This document shows positions 37,401 through 46,844 of a stretch of DNA of 64,000 nt, piece by piece. The notes beneath the pieces were generated by a model. The model searched no databases. It worked only from the letters and a program-made list of their open reading frames with translations, and had not been told where the DNA came from. How positions within the stretch are numbered: position 1 is the stretch's first letter; the number at the start of each line of letters is the position of its first letter. Position numbers and translations under genes: made by a program. The stretch is from Henricia sp. BOLD:AAB3569 (Eukaryota; Echinodermata; Asteroidea; Spinulosida; Echinasteridae), in assembly GCA_037783545.1 (NCBI GenBank), contig JBBELK010001086.1, positions 1-64,000 of the forward strand, given 5' to 3'.

Positions 37401-39387
37401 ACTGGGCCGTGTCAACGACAGTCCGAAGTACTGAGCATGCGCACGAGTCAGGAGTACACCAAAGAGGTGTGTACAGACAGCCACAGGTTGCGGGAGCATC
37501 CAGGAAGCTCCAACCCCTTTTTTCCTAAACTCTGAAATTTCTCTGCCATTTCCCGGCGAAAGTCTGTCAATTTTTTAGGACAAGTGCGCAATATAGAGTG
37601 CTTGGAGCATGCAAAATTTGAAGTTCGTCGGAACATTTTTCGACCTCCAAATTTGCCGACGTTTGGACCACACTTTGACCAAAATCCCGTCCCAAACTGG
37701 GCCGTGTCAACGACAGTCCGAAGTACTGAGCATGCGCACGAGTCAGGAGTACACCAAAGAGGTGTGTACAGACAGCCACAGGTTGCGGGAGCATCCAGGA
37801 AGCTCCAACCCCTTTTTTCCTAAACTCTGAAATTTCTCTGCCATTTCCCGGCGAAAGTCTGTCAATTTTTTAGGACAAGTGCGCAATATAGAGTGCTTGG
37901 AGCATGCAAAATTTGAAGTTCGTCGGAACATTTTTCGACCTCCAAATTTGCCGACGTTTGGACCACACTTTGACCAAAATCCCGTCCCAAACTGGGCCGT
38001 GTCAACGACAGTCCGAAGTACTGAGCATGCGCACGAGTCAGGAGTACACCAAAGAGGTGTGTACAGACAGCCACAGGTTGCGGGAGCATCCAGGAAGCTC
38101 CAACCCCTTTTTTCCTAAACTCTGAAATTTCTCTGCCATTTCCCGGCGAAAGTCTGTCAATTTTTTAGGACAAGTGCGCAATATAGAGTGCTTGGAGCAT
38201 GCAAAATTTGAAGTTCGTCGGAACATTTTTCGACCTCCAAATTTGCCGACGTTTGGACCACACTTTGACCAAAATCCCGTCCCAAACTGGGCCGTGTCAA
38301 CGACAGTCCGAAGTACTGAGCATGCGCACGAGTCAGGAGTACACCAAAGAGGTGTGTACAGACAGCCACAGGTTGAGGGAGCATCCAGGAAGCTCCAACC
38401 CCTTTTTTTCCTAAACTCTGAAATTTCTCTGCCATTTCCCGGCGAAAGTCTGTCAATTTTTTAAGACAAGTGCGCAATATAGAGTGCTTGGAGCATGCAA
38501 AATTTGAAGTTCGTCGGAACATTTTTCGACCTCCAAATTTGCCGACGTTTGGACCACACTTTGACCAAAATCCCGTCCCAAACTGGGCCGTGTCAACGAC
38601 AGTCCGAAGTACTGAGCATGCGCACGAGTCAGGAGTACACCAAAGAGGTGTGTACAGACAGCCACAGGTTGCGGGAGCATCCAGGAAGCTCCAACCCCTT
38701 TTTTCCTAAACTCTAAAATGTCTCTGCCATTTCCCGGCGAAAGTCTGTAAATTTTTTAGGACAAGTGCGCAATATAGAGTGCTTGGAGCATGCCAAATTT
38801 GAAGTTCGTCGGAACATTTTTCGACCTCCAAATTTGCCGACGTTTGGACCACACTTTGACCAAAATCCCGTCCCAAACTGGGCCGTGTCAACGACAGTCC
38901 GAAGTACTGAGCATGCGCACGAGTCAGGAGTACACCAAAGAGGTGTGTACAGACAGCCACAGGTTGCGGGAGCATCCAGGAAGCTCCAACCCCTTTTTTC
39001 CTAAACTCTGAAATTTCTCTGCCATTTCCCGGCGAAAGTCTGTCAATTTTTTAGGACAAGTGCGCAATATAGAGTGCTTGGAGCATGCAAAATTTGAAGT
39101 TCGTCGGAACATTTTTCGACCTCCAAATTTGCCGACGTTTGGACCACACTTTGACCAAAATCCCGTCCCAAACTGGGCCGTGTCAACGACAGTCCGAAGT
39201 ACTGAGCATGCGCACGAGTCAGGAGTACACCAAAGAGGTGTGTACAGACAGCCACAGGTTGCGGGAGCATCCAGGAAGCTCCAACCCCTTTTTTCCTAAA
39301 CTCTGAAATTTCTCTGCCATTTCCCGGCGAAAGTCTGTCAATTTTTTAGGACAAGTGCGCAATATAGAGTGCTTGGAGCATGCAAAA
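31431..39387. repeat. 13-mer higher-order repeat, 3839-bp period, about 2.1 copies
   Basis: Thirteen monomers (13 x 295 plus four 1-bp insertions) are repeated in tandem. Ordered private variants match at offset 3839: TTTGGGCC near 31758/35597, an extra T in CCTTAAACTC and CAATTGTTT near 32256/36095, ATATACAGTG near 32276/36115, CCAAAATTTGCC near 32922/36761, CCAGGTAGC near 33073/36912, TTGAGGG near 34536/38375, TTTAAGAC near 34622/38461, CTAAAATGTC near 34875/38714, and CATGCCAAATTTG near 34951/38790. I see one substitution (AAAAAGG near 31850). Confidence 0.92.
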
Positions 39388-40091
39388 TGTGAAGTTCGTC
39401 GGAACATTTTTCGACCTCCATATTTGCCGACGTTTGGACCACACTTTGACCAAAATCCCGTCCCGAACTGGGCCGTGTCAACGACAGTCCGAAGTACTGA
39501 GCATGCGCACGAGTCAGGAGTACACCAAAGAGGTGTGTACAGACAGCCACAGGTTGCGGGAGCATCCAGGAAGCTCCAACCCCTTTTTTCCTAAACTGTG
39601 AAATTTCTCTGCCATTTCCCGGCCAAAGTCTGTCAATTTTTTAGGACAAGTGCGCAATATAGAGTGCTTGGAGCATGCAAAATTTGAAGTTCGTCGGAAC
39701 ATTTTTCGACCTCCATATTTGCCGACGTTTGGACCACACTTTGACCAAAATCCCGTCCCGAACTGGGCCGTGTCAACGACAGTCCGAAGTACTGAGCATG
39801 CGCACGAGTCAGGAGTACACCAAAGAGGTGTGTACAGACAGCCACAGGTTGCGGGAGCATCCAGGAAGCTCCAACCCCTTTTTTCCTAAACTGTGAAATT
39901 TCTCTGCCATTTCCCGGCGAAAGTCTGTCAATTTTTTAGGACAAGTGCGCAATATAGAGTGCTTGGAGCATGCAAAATTTGAAGTTCGTCGGAACATTTT
40001 TCGACCTCCAAATTTGCCGACGTTTGGACCACACTTTGACCAAAATCCCGTCCCAAACTGGGCCGTGTCAACGACAGTCCGAAGTACTGAG

Positions 40092-40100
40092 CATGCGCAC
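40092..40100. repeat. Target-site duplication, 3' side of element copy 1
   Basis: CATGCGCAC, normal satellite sequence, directly abuts the (TTC)n end of the - strand element. The matching copy is at 43275-43283, followed by the satellite continuation GAGTCAGGAG. A 9-bp duplication fits endonuclease nicking and target-primed reverse transcription. Confidence 0.8.
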
Positions 40101-40121
40101 TTCTTCTTCTGTCGTATGTCC

Positions 40122-43100
40122 TTAGACTTGCAGCTCTGTCGAGGCGAGCCAGGCCAGTGTGTCGTCGTCCAGATGAATCAGGCCGCATTCACCGTGCGGC
40201 GGACGGTGTTTAGGGCAAGTGGTGGTGATGTGGTCTACTGTCTGGATTGGGTCTCCGCAGTCACAGGAAGCGCTGTCTACCAGTCCCCAGCTTTTCATGG
40301 ACGCACCATAGCGCCCAACACCAGTCCTAAGACGATTGAGTGTCGTCCATTGCTTCCGTGGGAGGTCTTGACCGGACACATCCCAAGGGTCGTTTATGAA
40401 GCGGTGTAGCCTAGATGGTTCTGCCGAGGTCCACCGGACTCTCCAGCTCGTCTTTACCCAGGCGGCCTTAGAGACATCTGCCGATGTTGTGAGCAGCTTG
40501 CAGGCATGCGTGGCAAACGGGCGCCGGGATTTGAGGCGTGCACGTCGTGGCCTCTCCGTGACAACCTTGTGGAGGAGATGGAGTTCACTTGCCTGGGCCT
40601 TTCGGGAGAGGGCCAGTGTAGCCGCTTCTCGTCTGATGTCAGCTGGGACGATACCTGCTAGGATAGGTAGTTGGTTCACTGGAGTGGCACGAAGGCACCC
40701 CGAGATGGTCCGCAGGGCGCTATTGAGGACTACATCTAGCTTCTTGACGTGGGGGCTTCGGCACCAGACCGGAGCGCAGTATCCAGCTGCGGAAAACACC
40801 AAAGCCTGTGTGGAGATACGCAGCGTCTTCGTTGCAGCTCCCCAGGTGGTACCAGCAAGGCGACGTATCAAGGCGACTCTGGCAGTTGTCTTTGCCTTGA
40901 GATTATCCAGATGTTGTTTGAAAGTCAGCGTTCTGTCCAACTTCACACCAAGATACGTAGGCGTGGACTGGTACTGCAGGCGGGCTTGGTCTGCCATGAC
41001 GTTCATCTCACGCGATGCTTCTTTGTTGTTAAGGTGAAACATCGATGACATCGTCTTACCCAGGCTAAGCTTAAGGCGCCAGTTCGTCAAATACGATGAC
41101 AGGATCTTCATGTCTTCGGTAAGGCCCTCCTCTGCTGCTTCCCAGGATGGCTTATTGAGTAGGATCGCCAGGTCATCCGCGTAACCATACTTCCTCGACT
41201 GGGTTGCCGGCAGGTCATATATGTAGATGTTGAACAACATAGGAGCCAGCACGGAGCCCTGTGGAACGCCGTTCTTGAGCTTCCTTACCCTGCTTCGTTT
41301 GCTGTTGCTGGTATGAAGCCGAAAGCTACGGTTACTCAGCATCTCCATTATGAAGCTCACCATGTGCTTATCTGGGATGGTCTCCAGGAGCTTCATATGG
41401 AGTCCGCGCAGCCAGACAGTATCGTACGCAGCAGTAAGATCCAGGAAAACGGCGCCAGCCTTCTCCCCAGCTTGGAAACTGTCCTCTATGTCTTGGCACA
41501 TAAGGGTTACCTGGTCCGCTGTTGACCTACCTCTCCGGAAGCCTGCTTGTTCTTTGGGAAGCTGGGGGTCTATTACTGGTTCAAGACGCACATGTAGGAG
41601 ACGTTCCAGGATCTTATATGGGACACAGAGCAATGAGATAGGTCGGTATCCCTTCGGATCGTCACTGGGCTTATTTGGCTTTGGAAGAGCAATCACCTTG
41701 GCGCGGCGCCAGATCTTTGGCAACTTTGAGCATCGAAAGCATACGGACAGGAATGAGCACAGCCAGTCAGTTGCCCTCCTTCCTTGGTGTTTGATGTACT
41801 CTGGGTGGATACAATCAGATCCTGGTGCCTTGCAGGTCTTTAGCCGTTGGATGGCCAGCTCAAGTTCTTGTGCCGTGAAGTCGCCTGAGAGGTTGGAGTC
41901 ACACCCCTGCACACGGCTCAGCTCCTTAACTCTCGCCGATGTGGATCTGGTAAAGTTCTTGTCCGCATTGGAGAAGCGACCGTTGCTCAGAAGCTGAGAC
42001 GCGATGGAGTTTGCAGTAATTGGGCATTGTGTTGGGGTTGTTGACCTACCCGTCAGCTTGTTGATGGTTTGCCATGCCCGACGGCTGGAATGTGTAAAGT
42101 CGATCGATTCCACAGTCTCCGTCCATCTCTGCCTGCGTTTCTCGTTAAGCCTACCGAAAAGATCATTGGCTGCGTTATCCCTGTCCTCGTTGGTTGTTGC
42201 TTCCTTATGGGCGCAAAGTAGGTCTTCACATTCGTTATCCCAGCAGGGGACGTAGGCCTTGCGCACTCCACGAGGGATGTTCTTTTTGGCGGCAGTGAGT
42301 AATACCCTGCAGTAGGAGTCATAGGCGCTGTCCAGATTATCTGGGTGCGGAGGCGGGAGACCAGCTGCTGCATTGTTCACGTGTTCCGTGAATCCTACCC
42401 AATTTGCCCTCCGAAAGTTCCATCTTTTGACATCTTTCCCTTCCACAGACTGAAACAACGATGGGATGGTTATCAGTGACGGTCGGTGGTGTGACCTGGG
42501 AAACCTATCCAGGATACGTCTTGTCGGAAGCGGCTCGTTGACGCGGCATTTTGCGAAGGCCAGGTCTGGATTGGTGGAGCTATCCCAGCGTGCCGAGTAA
42601 AAGGTGCATGGCTCCTTTGGATCAAATAGGAGCGTTGCATCTACGGCAGAGGCCCATTCTACCAGGAAGTCACCATCAGCGTTGGAACTGCTATAGGCCC
42701 AATCTGTGTGATGGCAATTAAAGTCACCAGCATACACTGCGGGGGCAGGGACATCTGGCAGCGATGTTTGGACCAGCTTACTAGGCGGGGGCTTGTAGAT
42801 ATTAACAATGCTGATGTCTTGCACTCTGGTGCTAACCCATTCTATCTCTGCGCCCTCAGCGGACTGTGCTACAGCTGTCCAGGTGATATCATTTCGGATG
42901 AAGGTAGCTATGCCGTGATGTTTGTCGGCGGTGTGACCGGCCAGCGTGTACCCAGGTAGCTTAAGAAAGTTCTTATTGTCCTTGTGCGTTTCCTGCAGTA
43001 GAATATCAGTCACCTTGTTCCTGGTGGCAATCTGTTCGACGACATTGAGCTTGACGGTGGTAAGGCCCTCAACGTTGAGCTGCATTAGCGTTAGACCTCG

Positions 43101-43145
43101 ACTCTCGACAGCAACTGTAGATGCCGCCTGTCCTAATAGGGACAT
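40122..43145 (-). CDS. Non-LTR retrotransposon endonuclease-reverse transcriptase (1007 aa), copy 1
   Basis: Nicks target DNA and reverse-transcribes element RNA at the nick. Domains in order: an APE-type endonuclease at about residues 18-225, with Asn24 (LNVEGL), Glu52 (LLQETH), Asp141/Asn143 (AGDFNC), Asp194 (NPDLAF) and His220 in SHHRP. Reverse transcriptase spans about 430-700, with the fingers stretch GYRPISLL at 499-506, motif A FLDLTAAYD (Asp569), motif B NGVPQGSVLAP (625-635) and motif C YADD (655-658). A C-terminal CCHC-like knuckle has Cys961, Cys963, His972 and Cys977. The usual SDH endonuclease triad reads SHH here, with Asp replaced by His219; this may be a family trait. The start is well defined, since an in-frame TGA lies two codons before the ATG. 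The length is complete for this ORF type, with no stop or frameshift, so the copy is potentially active or very young. Confidence 0.95.
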   Translation of the reverse strand: MSLLGQAASTVAVESRGLTLMQLNVEGLTTVKLNVVEQIATRNKVTDILLQETHKDNKNFLKLPGYTLAGHTADKHHGIATFIRNDITWTAVAQSAEGAEIEWVSTRVQDISIVNIYKPPPSKLVQTSLPDVPAPAVYAGDFNCHHTDWAYSSSNADGDFLVEWASAVDATLLFDPKEPCTFYSARWDSSTNPDLAFAKCRVNEPLPTRRILDRFPRSHHRPSLITIPSLFQSVEGKDVKRWNFRRANWVGFTEHVNNAAAGLPPPHPDNLDSAYDSYCRVLLTAAKKNIPRGVRKAYVPCWDNECEDLLCAHKEATTNEDRDNAANDLFGRLNEKRRQRWTETVESIDFTHSSRRAWQTINKLTGRSTTPTQCPITANSIASQLLSNGRFSNADKNFTRSTSARVKELSRVQGCDSNLSGDFTAQELELAIQRLKTCKAPGSDCIHPEYIKHQGRRATDWLCSFLSVCFRCSKLPKIWRRAKVIALPKPNKPSDDPKGYRPISLLCVPYKILERLLHVRLEPVIDPQLPKEQAGFRRGRSTADQVTLMCQDIEDSFQAGEKAGAVFLDLTAAYDTVWLRGLHMKLLETIPDKHMVSFIMEMLSNRSFRLHTSNSKRSRVRKLKNGVPQGSVLAPMLFNIYIYDLPATQSRKYGYADDLAILLNKPSWEAAEEGLTEDMKILSSYLTNWRLKLSLGKTMSSMFHLNNKEASREMNVMADQARLQYQSTPTYLGVKLDRTLTFKQHLDNLKAKTTARVALIRRLAGTTWGAATKTLRISTQALVFSAAGYCAPVWCRSPHVKKLDVVLNSALRTISGCLRATPVNQLPILAGIVPADIRREAATLALSRKAQASELHLLHKVVTERPRRARLKSRRPFATHACKLLTTSADVSKAAWVKTSWRVRWTSAEPSRLHRFINDPWDVSGQDLPRKQWTTLNRLRTGVGRYGASMKSWGLVDSASCDCGDPIQTVDHITTTCPKHRPPHGECGLIHLDDDTLAWLASTELQV

Positions 43146-43274
43146 GTCTCAGTCTTATTGCAGTCTGCAGACGTGGTGAAAGCATTAGTTTCGCTTACAA
43201 ACAGTAATTTAATTACGCTTGTAGACTACTTGTGGAGGAGGCCGCGAAGAGGCTGCTTTCTTCTCCATGCGCTC
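43146..43274 (-). other. 5' leader of element copy 1
   Basis: 129 bp between the element's 5' junction and the ATG. It contains no ORF1. At the very 5' end the 9-mer CTCCATGCG is tandemly doubled on the + strand (43263-43271, 43272-43280), overlapping the target duplication, possibly from slippage at 5' junction completion. An internal promoter might lie here, as in other non-LTR elements, but no motif is convincing. Confidence 0.55.
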
Positions 43275-43283
43275 CATGCGCAC
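43275..43283. repeat. Target-site duplication, 5' side of element copy 1
   Basis: CATGCGCAC, the partner of 40092-40100. The satellite then continues in phase with GAGTCAGGAG. Confidence 0.8.
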
Positions 43284-46200
43284 GAGTCAGGAGTACACCA
43301 AAGAGGTGTGTACAGACAGCCACAGGTTGCGGGAGCATCCAGGAAGCTCCAACCCCTTTTTTCCTAAACTCTGAAATTTCTCTGCCATTTCCCGGCGAAA
43401 GTCTGTCAATTTTTTAGGACAAGTGCGCAATATAGAGTGCTTGGAGCATGCAAAATTTGAAGTTCGTCGGAACATTTTTCGACCTCCAAATTTGCCGACG
43501 TTTGGACCACACTTTGACCAAAATCCCGTCCCAAACTGGGCCGTGTCAACGACAGTCCGAAGTACTGAGCATGCGCACGAGTCAGGAGTACACCAAAGAG
43601 GTGTGTACAGACAGCCACAGGTTGCGGGAGCATCCAGGAAGCTCCAACCCCTTTTTTCCTAAACTCTGAAATTTCTCTGCCATTTCCCGGCGAAAGTCTG
43701 TCAATTTTTTAGGACAAGTGCGCAATATAGAGTGCTTGGAGCATGCAAAATTTGAAGTTCGTCGGAACATTTTTCGACCTCCAAATTTGCCGACGTTTGG
43801 ACCACACTTTGACCAAAATCCCGTCCCAAACTGGGCCGTGTCAACGACAGTCCGAAGTACTGAGCATGCGCACGAGTCAGGAGTACACCAAAGAGGTGTG
43901 TACAGACAGCCACAGGTTGCGGGAGCATCCAGGAAGCTCCAACCCCTTTTTTCCTAAACTCTGAAATTTCTCTGCCATTTCCCGGCGAAAGTCTGTCAAT
44001 TTTTTAGGACAAGTGCGCAATATAGAGTGCTTGGAGCATGCAAAATTTGAAGTTCGTCGGAACATTTTTCGACCTCCAAATTTGCCGACGTTTGGACCAC
44101 ACTTTGACCAAAATCCCGTCCCAAACTGGGCCGTGTCAACGACAGTCCGAAGTACTGAGCATGCGCACGAGTCAGGAGTACACCAAAGAGGTGTGTACAG
44201 ACAGCCACAGGTTGCGGGAGCATCCAGGAAGCTCCAACCCCTTTTTTCCTAAACTCTGAAATTTCTCTGCCATTTCCCGGCGAAAGTCTGTCAATTTTTT
44301 AGGACAAGTGCGCAATATAGAGTGCTTGGAGCATGCAAAATTTGAAGTTCGTCGGAACATTTTTCGACCTCCAAATTTGCCGACGTTTGGACCACACTTT
44401 GACCAAAATCCCGTCCCAAACTGGGCCGTGTCAACGACAGTCCGAAGTACTGAGCATGCGCACGAGTCAGGAGTACACCAAAGAGGTGTGTACAGACAGC
44501 CACAGGTTGCGGGAGCATCTAGGAAGCTCCAACCCCTTTTTTCCTAAACTCTGAAATTTCTCTGCCATTTCCCGGCGAAAGTCTGTCAATTTTTTAGGAC
44601 AAGTGCGCAATATAGAGTGCTTGGAGCATGCAAAATTTGAAGTTCGTCGGAACATTTTTCGACCTCCAAATTTGCCGACGTTTGGACCACACTTTGACCA
44701 AAATCCCGTCCCAAACTGGGCCGTGTCAACGACAGTCCGAAGTACTGAGCATGCGCACGAGTCAGGAGTACACCAAAGAGGTGTGTACAGACAGCCACAG
44801 GTTGCGGGAGCATCCAGGAAGCTCCAACCCCTTTTTTCCTTAAACTCTGAAATTTCTCTGCCATTTCCCGGCGAAAGTCTGTCAATTTTTTAGGACAAGT
44901 GCGCAATATAGAGTGCTTGGAGCATGCAAAATTTGAAGTTCGTCGGAACATTTTTCGACCTCCAAATTTGCCGACGTTTGGACCACACTTTGACCCAAAT
45001 CCCGTCCCAAACTGGGCCGTGTCAACGACAGTCCGAAGTACTGAGCATGCGCACGAGTCAGGAGTACACCAAAGAGGTGTGTACAGACAGCCACAGGTTG
45101 CGGGAGCATCCAGGAAGCTCCAACCCCTTTTTTCCTAAACTCTGAAATTTCTCTGCCATTTCCCGGCGAAAGTCTGTCAATTTTTTAGGACAAGTGCGCA
45201 ATATAGAGTGCTTGGAGCATGCAAAATTTGAAGTTCGTCGGAACATTTTTGGACCTCCAAATTTGCCGACGTTTGGACCACACTTTGACCCAAATCCCGT
45301 CCCAAACTGGGCCGTGTCAACGACAGTCCGAAGTACTGAGCATGCGCACGAGTCAGGAGTACACCAAAGAGGTGTGTACAGACAGCCACAGGTTGCGGGA
45401 GCATCCAGGAAGCTCCAACCCCTTTTTTCCTAAACTCTGAAATTTCTCTGCCATTTCCCGGCGAAAGTCTGTCAATTTTTTAGGACAAGTGCGCAATATA
45501 GAGTGCTTGGAGCATGCAAAATTTGAAGTTCGTCGGAACATTTTTCGACCTCCAAATTTGCCGACGTTTGGACCACACTTTGACCAAAATCCCGTCCCAA
45601 ACTGGGCCGTGTCAACGACAGTCCGAAGTACTGAGCATGCGCACGAGTCAGGAGTACACCAAAGAGGTGTGTACAGACAGCCACAGGTTGCGGGAGCATC
45701 CAGGTAGCTCCAACCCCTTTTTTCCTAAACTCTGAAATTTCTCTGCCATTTCCCGGCGAAAGTCTGTCAATTTTTTAGGACAAGTGCGCAATATAGAGTG
45801 CTTGGAGCATGCAAAATTTGAAGTTCGTCGGAACATTTTTCGACCTCCAAATTTGCCGACGTTTGGACCACACTTTGACCAAAATCCCGTCCCAAACTGG
45901 GCCGTGTCAACGACAGTCCGAAGTACTGAGCATGCGCACGAGTCAGGAGTACACCAAAGAGGTGTGTACAGACAGCCACAGGTTGCGGGAGCATCCAGGA
46001 AGCTCCAACCCCTTTTTTCCTAAACTCTGAAATTTCTCTGCCATTTCCCGGCGAAAGTCTGTCAATTTTTTAGGACAAGTGCGCAATATAGAGTGCTTGG
46101 AGCATGCAAAATTTGAAGTTCGTCGGAACATTTTTCGACCTCAAAATTTGCCGACGTTTGGACCACACTTTGACCAAAATCCCGTCCCAAACTGGGCCGT

Positions 46201-46814
46201 GTCAACGACAGTCCGAAGTACTGAGCATGCGCACGAGTCAGGAGTACACCAAAGAGGTGTGTACAGACAGCCACAGGTTGCGGGAGCATCCAGGAAGCTC
46301 CAACCCCTTTTTTCCTAAACTCTGAAATTTCTCTGCATTTCCCGGCGAAAGTCTGTCAATTTTTTAGGACAAGTGCGCAATATAGAGTGCTTGGAGCATG
46401 CAAAATTTGAAGTTCGTCGGAACATTTTTCGACCTCCATATTTGCCGACGTTTGGACCACACTTTGACCAAAATCCCGTCCCGAACTGGGCCGTGTCAAC
46501 GACAGTCCGAAGTACTGAGCATGCGCACGAGTCAGGAGTACACCAAAGAGGTGTGTACAGACAGCCACAGGTTGCGGGAGCATCCAGGAAGCTCCAACCC
46601 CTTTTTTCCTAAACTGTGAAATTTCTCTGCCATTTCCCGGCGAAAGTCTGTCAATTTTTTAGGACAAGTGCGCAATATAGAGTGCTTGGAGCATGCAAAA
46701 TTTGAAGTTCGTCGGAACATTTTTCGACCTCCAAATTTGCCGACGTTTGGACCACACTTTGACCAAAATCCCGTCCCAAACTGGGCCGTGTCAACGACAG
46801 TCCGAAGTACTGAG

Positions 46815-46823
46815 CATGCGCAC
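46815..46823. repeat. Target-site duplication, 3' side of element copy 2
   Basis: CATGCGCAC at the same monomer position as in copy 1; its partner is 49984-49992. The identical site shows that copy 2 is a duplicate of the same insertion event. Confidence 0.8.
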
Positions 46824-46844
46824 TTCTTCTTCTGTCGTATGTCC

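Larger units (their letters stand above)
17008..40100. repeat. 295-bp satellite array, block B (about 78 monomers)
   Basis: Same family, orientation and 295-bp period as block A. It resumes part-way through the monomer interrupted by the CR1-like element and runs to the first - strand element. Recurrent variants include AAAAGCCCG (near 17908, 19383, 20563, 23220), CCATTTCCAGGCG, CATCCATGAAG and AGTATGCGC with CATACAGCC. Their spacing reveals higher-order units. No genes are recognised. Confidence 0.97.
40101..43274 (-). mobile_element. Compact non-LTR retrotransposon, copy 1
   Basis: A 3174-bp insertion in a satellite monomer, read on the - strand: a 129-bp 5' leader, one long ORF (endonuclease plus reverse transcriptase), and a 21-nt 3' UTR ending in (GAA)n with no poly(A). 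It is flanked by the 9-bp direct repeat CATGCGCAC. No gag-like ORF1 is present, so either the family has a single ORF or the 5' end is truncated. The very short 3' UTR with a trinucleotide tail is typical of RTE/RTEX-type elements, while the protein would also match Jockey-like annotations; I leave the clade open. Confidence 0.92.
43275..46823. repeat. 295-bp satellite array, block C (about 12 monomers)
   Basis: Satellite between the two copies of the non-LTR element, in the same orientation and period as elsewhere. Distinct variants include CATCTAGG near 44518, CCTTAAACTC near 44839, TTTGACCCAAAT in two adjacent units (near 44994 and 45289), TTTTTGGACC near 45249, CCAGGTAGC near 45702, CCTCAAAATTT near 46140 and a 294-bp unit with CTCTGCATTTCCC near 46332. 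No genes are recognised. Confidence 0.97.

Noticed and set aside
40396..42255. Open frames of 70-215 residues on the + strand inside the first - strand element, with counterparts in the second
   Set aside because: They run antisense to the strongly supported endonuclease-RT ORF and show no family motifs. They are frame shadows.
43146..43274. A gag-like ORF1 upstream of the element's main ORF
   Set aside because: Only 129 bp separate the ATG from the satellite, an in-frame TGA lies two codons upstream, and no ORF of useful length is present.
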